The translations under genes were made by a program, and so were the position numbers. This document shows positions 61,037-64,000 of a DNA stretch of 64,000 nt, piece after piece. Location of the stretch: NCBI GenBank assembly GCA_023399215.1, contig JAEWQJ010000037.1, forward strand, positions 62,001 to 126,000, in the 5' to 3' direction. Position 1 is the first letter of the stretch, and each line of letters begins with the position of its first letter. Under the pieces are notes generated by a model, which saw only the letters and a list, made by a program, of their open reading frames with translations, searched no databases and was not told the DNA's origin. Source of the DNA: Methanobacteriota archaeon (GTDB taxonomy: Archaea; Halobacteriota; Methanosarcinia; Methanosarcinales; Methanosarcinaceae).

Positions 61037-61999
61037 AGGTGATTTAAAGCTAGTGTTTAATCAGGTGCAAAGAATTCGTCACATGTGTGTAATTTGTCAC
61101 CCGTAAGATCAGGCAATTTTTCTAAAATTCTGCCATATCAATCAGTTTATTCATTATCCATTTGCCAGGACTTTCAAAACCCAGAACCTGACAGTAAAAC
61201 GTTTGATGCAATTGTTCAATTTAATCGTTTGATGTTTAACGCTAAATTTTTAACCCACTTTCTGTAAAGTTTTTAGACTCTGGATGTTTTCTCATACGCC
61301 AGGTATTCATTATTTCCCAACACATGTTGATCAATAGTTTATGACCAGGATCTCAAGAGTACTTTACAGTTATTATTGCTATCGATTTCATGTAAACATT
61401 CCTTATTAAAAGTGAGTTTAAATGTTTTTATAAAAAGTAATAAGTATTTTATTTTTCCAAAGGCAGTTGTAAATAAATTATACATTCGTTATGTCCTTTA
61501 CGAGTTATTGGTTATAAAACTGTCTATGATAAATATCAAAATATTTATTTCTAATTAATATTCTTTAAAAATGAAGCACAGCAATGTTATAAAACATAAT
61601 GAATATTATTAATTAGAGTAATGCTTATGAAATGAAGTAAAATTTGACGAGGTAATATTTATTTTATAGTTATGTTGACTCAGTTCCAAAATCCAGTGAT
61701 GAATATAAAATCCAAAATCATTAGATTTTGTAATTAGTCACAATCCTTGTGATACAACTTCGGGATTAAAGTTTTTAGATATCGAATATTGATTTTGACG
61801 AAAACCGGACTCTTCTTGCTAATTCTTCTTGCTAATTCTTCTTGCTAATTCAGATTTTCAATCAAGAAATGCAAAAATCACTAGATTTTGGAACAGAGTC
61901 CATTTTTCGGATGAAAAAAAGATTATCTTGAAATCTAGACATTACTTAAAAAGACGGTTAATTGATTATATATGCCGTGCAGTTTGGATAACACGTTAG
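61037..61999. other. Gene-free region with a MITE
   Basis: AT-rich. Apart from the 224-base inverted-repeat element (61677-61900) I see nothing with coding potential; frames of about 60 codons here lack family and ribosome site. Confidence 0.45.
61677..61900. mobile_element. MITE-like element with 24-bp TIRs
   Basis: Left GACTCAGTTCCAAAATCCAG (+TGAT) and the inverted right end GACTCTGTTCCAAAATCTAG (+TGAT) match at 22 of 24 positions. The interior holds three copies of a 14-base TCTTCTTGCTAATT unit (about 61810-61850) and no transposase. Confidence 0.7.
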
Positions 62000-62191
62000 T
62001 CAGTTCAAACAGACTAAATCCAGGGAGCCTATCTTTCTCTGTTTGCTGCCATGAAGATTACTATAAATCATCCTGGTCCCAATAAAAACCAGAAGATCAG
62101 AGGCAATCCAGAAAATATATTCGGAAACGAAGCCACTCATTGCACTTACTCCAAACCAGCTCAAAATTACTATTAAAGCTTGAAAACCCAC
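62000..62191 (-). pseudogene. Fragment resembling a MntP-type manganese exporter
   Basis: 63 residues from a GTG. The segment Gly-Phe-Gln-Ala-Leu-(x5)-Trp-Phe-Gly, then Ile-Ser/Val-Ser-Glu-Tyr-Ile, Trp-Ile-Ala-Ser-Asp-Leu-Leu-Val-Phe-Ile-Gly-Thr-Arg-Met-Ile-Tyr follows the helix-2/helix-3 region of MntP proteins (about 190 residues when complete). Only this third is present, cut off upstream close to the end of the permease gene. Assignment is by motif memory and moderate at best; a short independent two-helix protein is the alternative. Confidence 0.4.
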
Positions 62192-62224
62192 GAAAAAATT
62201 TTAGAGTATCGCTTGTCCGGAAAT

Positions 62225-63517
62225 TTAATCTACCCTTTCTTTTATTGATCGGCCTGAGAATTTTCTGTAAACCCATTCAACACAGAAGCAGCAGAGAAAT
62301 GTGATTAAAAGCAGTTCCAGAGTTAGTTTCGAATTCACAAATTCATAATAAACTAACACTCCAAAGAAAATCAAGCTACTCAGAAGTGAAGCCAAAATTA
62401 TCCAGCGTTTCGCTCCTGTTTCTTTTAAAAGACGCAGATGAGAAACATTAACGGCTACATAAATTATAAGCAGGGAGGTACTTGTGAGCATACCTATTCC
62501 ATCCAGAGAAAGGAAGTTAGCCATGAGTATCACAAGACCAGATGTAATAAAAAGTCCTTCAGTTCCCCTTTTCCAGATTTTTCTCTCAAAAAATAATGGC
62601 AAACGTCCTTCTTTTGCAAGCAAATAGCTTATGTTTGCTCCCCCGTAAAGAGAAGCGTTTATCGCAGAAGAAGTTGAAATTAGAGCAGCGAAAGCCATAA
62701 CCTTGAAACCCATAATTCCTAGAAAAGGTTTTGCTGCAGCTGCAAGTGCATAGTCTTTTGACTTTTCGATCTCAAAGATTGAGAGGTTCCCGACTACTGC
62801 AAGGCTAACTGATACGTAGATAATAATGACAAGTGCAATACTCAGATAAATTGCTCTTGGAAGATTGGTTTCCGGATTTGTGATGTCTTCCGCAGCATTG
62901 GTTATCAGTCCAAACCCCTGATATGCAAGAAATACAACTCCCGCCCCAAAGAGAATACTTATGGAGTCTGGCCATGCAGAAGCCGAGAGATTCCCAGTAT
63001 TCATGTAAGCAATACCTGCAGCCGCAAAGATTAGCAATATACAAAACTTTATCGAAACTATAAATAGTTCGGATTTTCCTACGGCTTTAGCTCCTATAAA
63101 ATTAATTGCCGTAAAAATCAGGATAATTGCATTTGCAAAAATCTTATCCCATACCTGCGCTGAGCCTGGAGGCAGGAAGGTTACTGCATAAAATGAGAAA
63201 CCTTTTGAATAAAGAGCAAGTGCGAAGATGTAGCTTATCCAGAGTAAAAGGTTAAGCCCTCCACTTAAAACTCCATCTCCGAATCCCTTTAGAATAAATT
63301 CTACAGGCCCTCCAGCAGATTGGTATCTAACCCCAAGTTTTGCGTAGGAATAAGCATTTAAAAATGCAACCACTCCTGCAATGATAAAAGATATATATAC
63401 TGCATTTCCTGAAATCTTAACAGCTGTCCCGAAAATAGAAAATATCCCGGCTCCAATCATTCCCCCGACACCTATTGAAGTCGCAGCATAGAGCCCCATT
63501 GATCTGGTCCCAGTCAT
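62225..63517 (-). CDS. Amino acid permease (APC superfamily)
   Basis: 430 residues with twelve hydrophobic segments. The first helix carries Gly-Val-Gly-Gly-Met-Ile-Gly-Ala-Gly-Ile-Phe (about 17-27), the unwound substrate-binding motif of APC transporters. Tyr-Gln-Gly-Phe-Gly-Leu-Ile (about 199-205) corresponds to helix 6. Ribosome site GGAG sits four bases before the ATG. It takes up or exchanges an amino acid or amine; the specificity is not readable. Monocistronic. Confidence 0.87.
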   Translation of the reverse strand: MTGTRSMGLYAATSIGVGGMIGAGIFSIFGTAVKISGNAVYISFIIAGVVAFLNAYSYAKLGVRYQSAGGPVEFILKGFGDGVLSGGLNLLLWISYIFALALYSKGFSFYAVTFLPPGSAQVWDKIFANAIILIFTAINFIGAKAVGKSELFIVSIKFCILLIFAAAGIAYMNTGNLSASAWPDSISILFGAGVVFLAYQGFGLITNAAEDITNPETNLPRAIYLSIALVIIIYVSVSLAVVGNLSIFEIEKSKDYALAAAAKPFLGIMGFKVMAFAALISTSSAINASLYGGANISYLLAKEGRLPLFFERKIWKRGTEGLFITSGLVILMANFLSLDGIGMLTSTSLLIIYVAVNVSHLRLLKETGAKRWIILASLLSSLIFFGVLVYYEFVNSKLTLELLLITFLCCFCVEWVYRKFSGRSIKERVD

Positions 63518-63967
63518 AAAACTCCAAATTTAAAATTTCTTTGTTTAAAACCAGTCCACTGCGATCCAGTAACCCGTATTCAAAGATGAATATATTAACC
63601 TATTTTTTATTAACCTATTTTTTAATTAACCTATTTTTTAATTAACCTATTTTTTCATTTTTCCTGAGATATAGTTTTCCTTTCTTATGTTTTTAGCTAT
63701 CTCAACCTTTGTTTCCCTTTTTTGAATGTCATCAATTTCATGAAAAGATATAATATTAAATTTGTAATCTAAGCATAATATTAGTTTCTATATTAGTTTC
63801 TATATTAGTTTCTGGATAGCCTTATATTATAAAACCGAGATATATTTACTTTTAAAATTTTAAAAATCTCTTTAATGATTAATAAAATAATTAATGTTTC
63901 AAGCCAGGCATTTCAAAAATCTAAGGAATCACAAACAGAAGGGATATTACAACAGGTATGAAAAATT
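63518..63967. repeat. Divergent spacer with tandem repeats
   Basis: Four copies of TTAACCTATTTTTTAAT (about 63595-63655) and three of TATTAGTTTCTA (63779-63815). It probably holds promoters for the permease and for the gene that starts at the right edge. Confidence 0.5.
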
Positions 63968-64000
63968 ATGGAAACAACATTCGATCCGGAGAATATAACT
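63968..64000 (+). CDS. Start of a gene cut by the right edge
   Basis: An ATG at 63968, with AGGT nine bases upstream, opens a frame Met-Glu-Thr-Thr-Phe-Asp-Pro-Glu-Asn-Ile-Thr that runs off the window. Eleven codons are too few to name it. Confidence 0.4.
   Translation, partial: METTFDPENIT

Overview
The window reads as chromosomal DNA of a methanogenic archaeon of the genus Methanosarcina. The evidence is the protein families present (a methanogen Dsr-like protein, DUF2769, DUF5661, MEDS/PAS sensor kinases, PspAA/PspAB, archaeal MscL), long AT-rich intergenic spaces full of short tandem repeats and IS remnants, Shine-Dalgarno sites of the GGAG/GTGATC type, and in-frame amber codons in otherwise intact genes. 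Nearly all intact genes end in TAA or TGA, as expected where UAG can mean pyrrolysine. I cannot name the species.

Layout. 0-4.5 kb: tail of a membrane acyltransferase, a siroheme/ferredoxin Dsr-like protein, an AzlCD amino-acid exporter and a small membrane protein cut by an opal codon. 4.9-14 kb: a Mrp/Nbp35 Fe-S carrier ATPase, Cys-rich DUF2769, a THEP1 NTPase with an internal UAG, a circularly permuted GTPase, DUF5661, guanine deaminase, PEP synthase and two mini zinc-ribbon genes. 14-17 kb is a decaying stretch: frameshifted MarC, an orphan antitoxin-like gene, an IS5-type transposase and a broken ViaA-like VWA gene. 17.5-28.7 kb: an acetolactate-synthase-like TPP enzyme, a Ca2+/cation antiporter, tandem GNAT paralogs (one with an in-frame UAG), a NikR-like regulator, an FKBP isomerase, tRNA-Ser(UGA), HtpX, PspAB and a PfkB sugar kinase.

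29.4-40.6 kb is the most interesting part. It is a partial extracellular contractile injection system (eCIS): one tail sheath, a carboxypeptidase-regulatory-like protein, a DUF4255 (Afp16-type) tail terminator, a two-module AAA+ ATPase (Afp15-type), and two DUF4157 cargo-type proteins sharing an N-terminal region but carrying unrelated C-termini. One of these has eleven copies of a ~20-residue Glu-rich repeat, an intact HEAWH motif, and a C-terminal domain whose Cys and His spacing (15 residues) matches the CNF1/CheD deamidase fold. No tube, spike or baseplate gene lies in the locus. IS66 and MITE relics border it and lie inside it.

40.8-47 kb: PspA-PspAA, UspA, a lipoprotein, a ThiN-type thiamine-phosphate synthase, exonuclease III and MscL. 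47-50.8 kb is a sparse accessory stretch of unknown small genes. 51-64 kb: LysE exporter, ABC-2 exporter, a three-gene signalling cluster (MEDS/six-PAS kinase, response regulator, hybrid PAS kinase), a MntP-like fragment, an APC permease and the start of one more gene. The membrane-stress functions (PspA, PspAA, PspAB, HtpX, MscL, UspA) are spread over two loci about 14 kb apart on either side of the eCIS genes.
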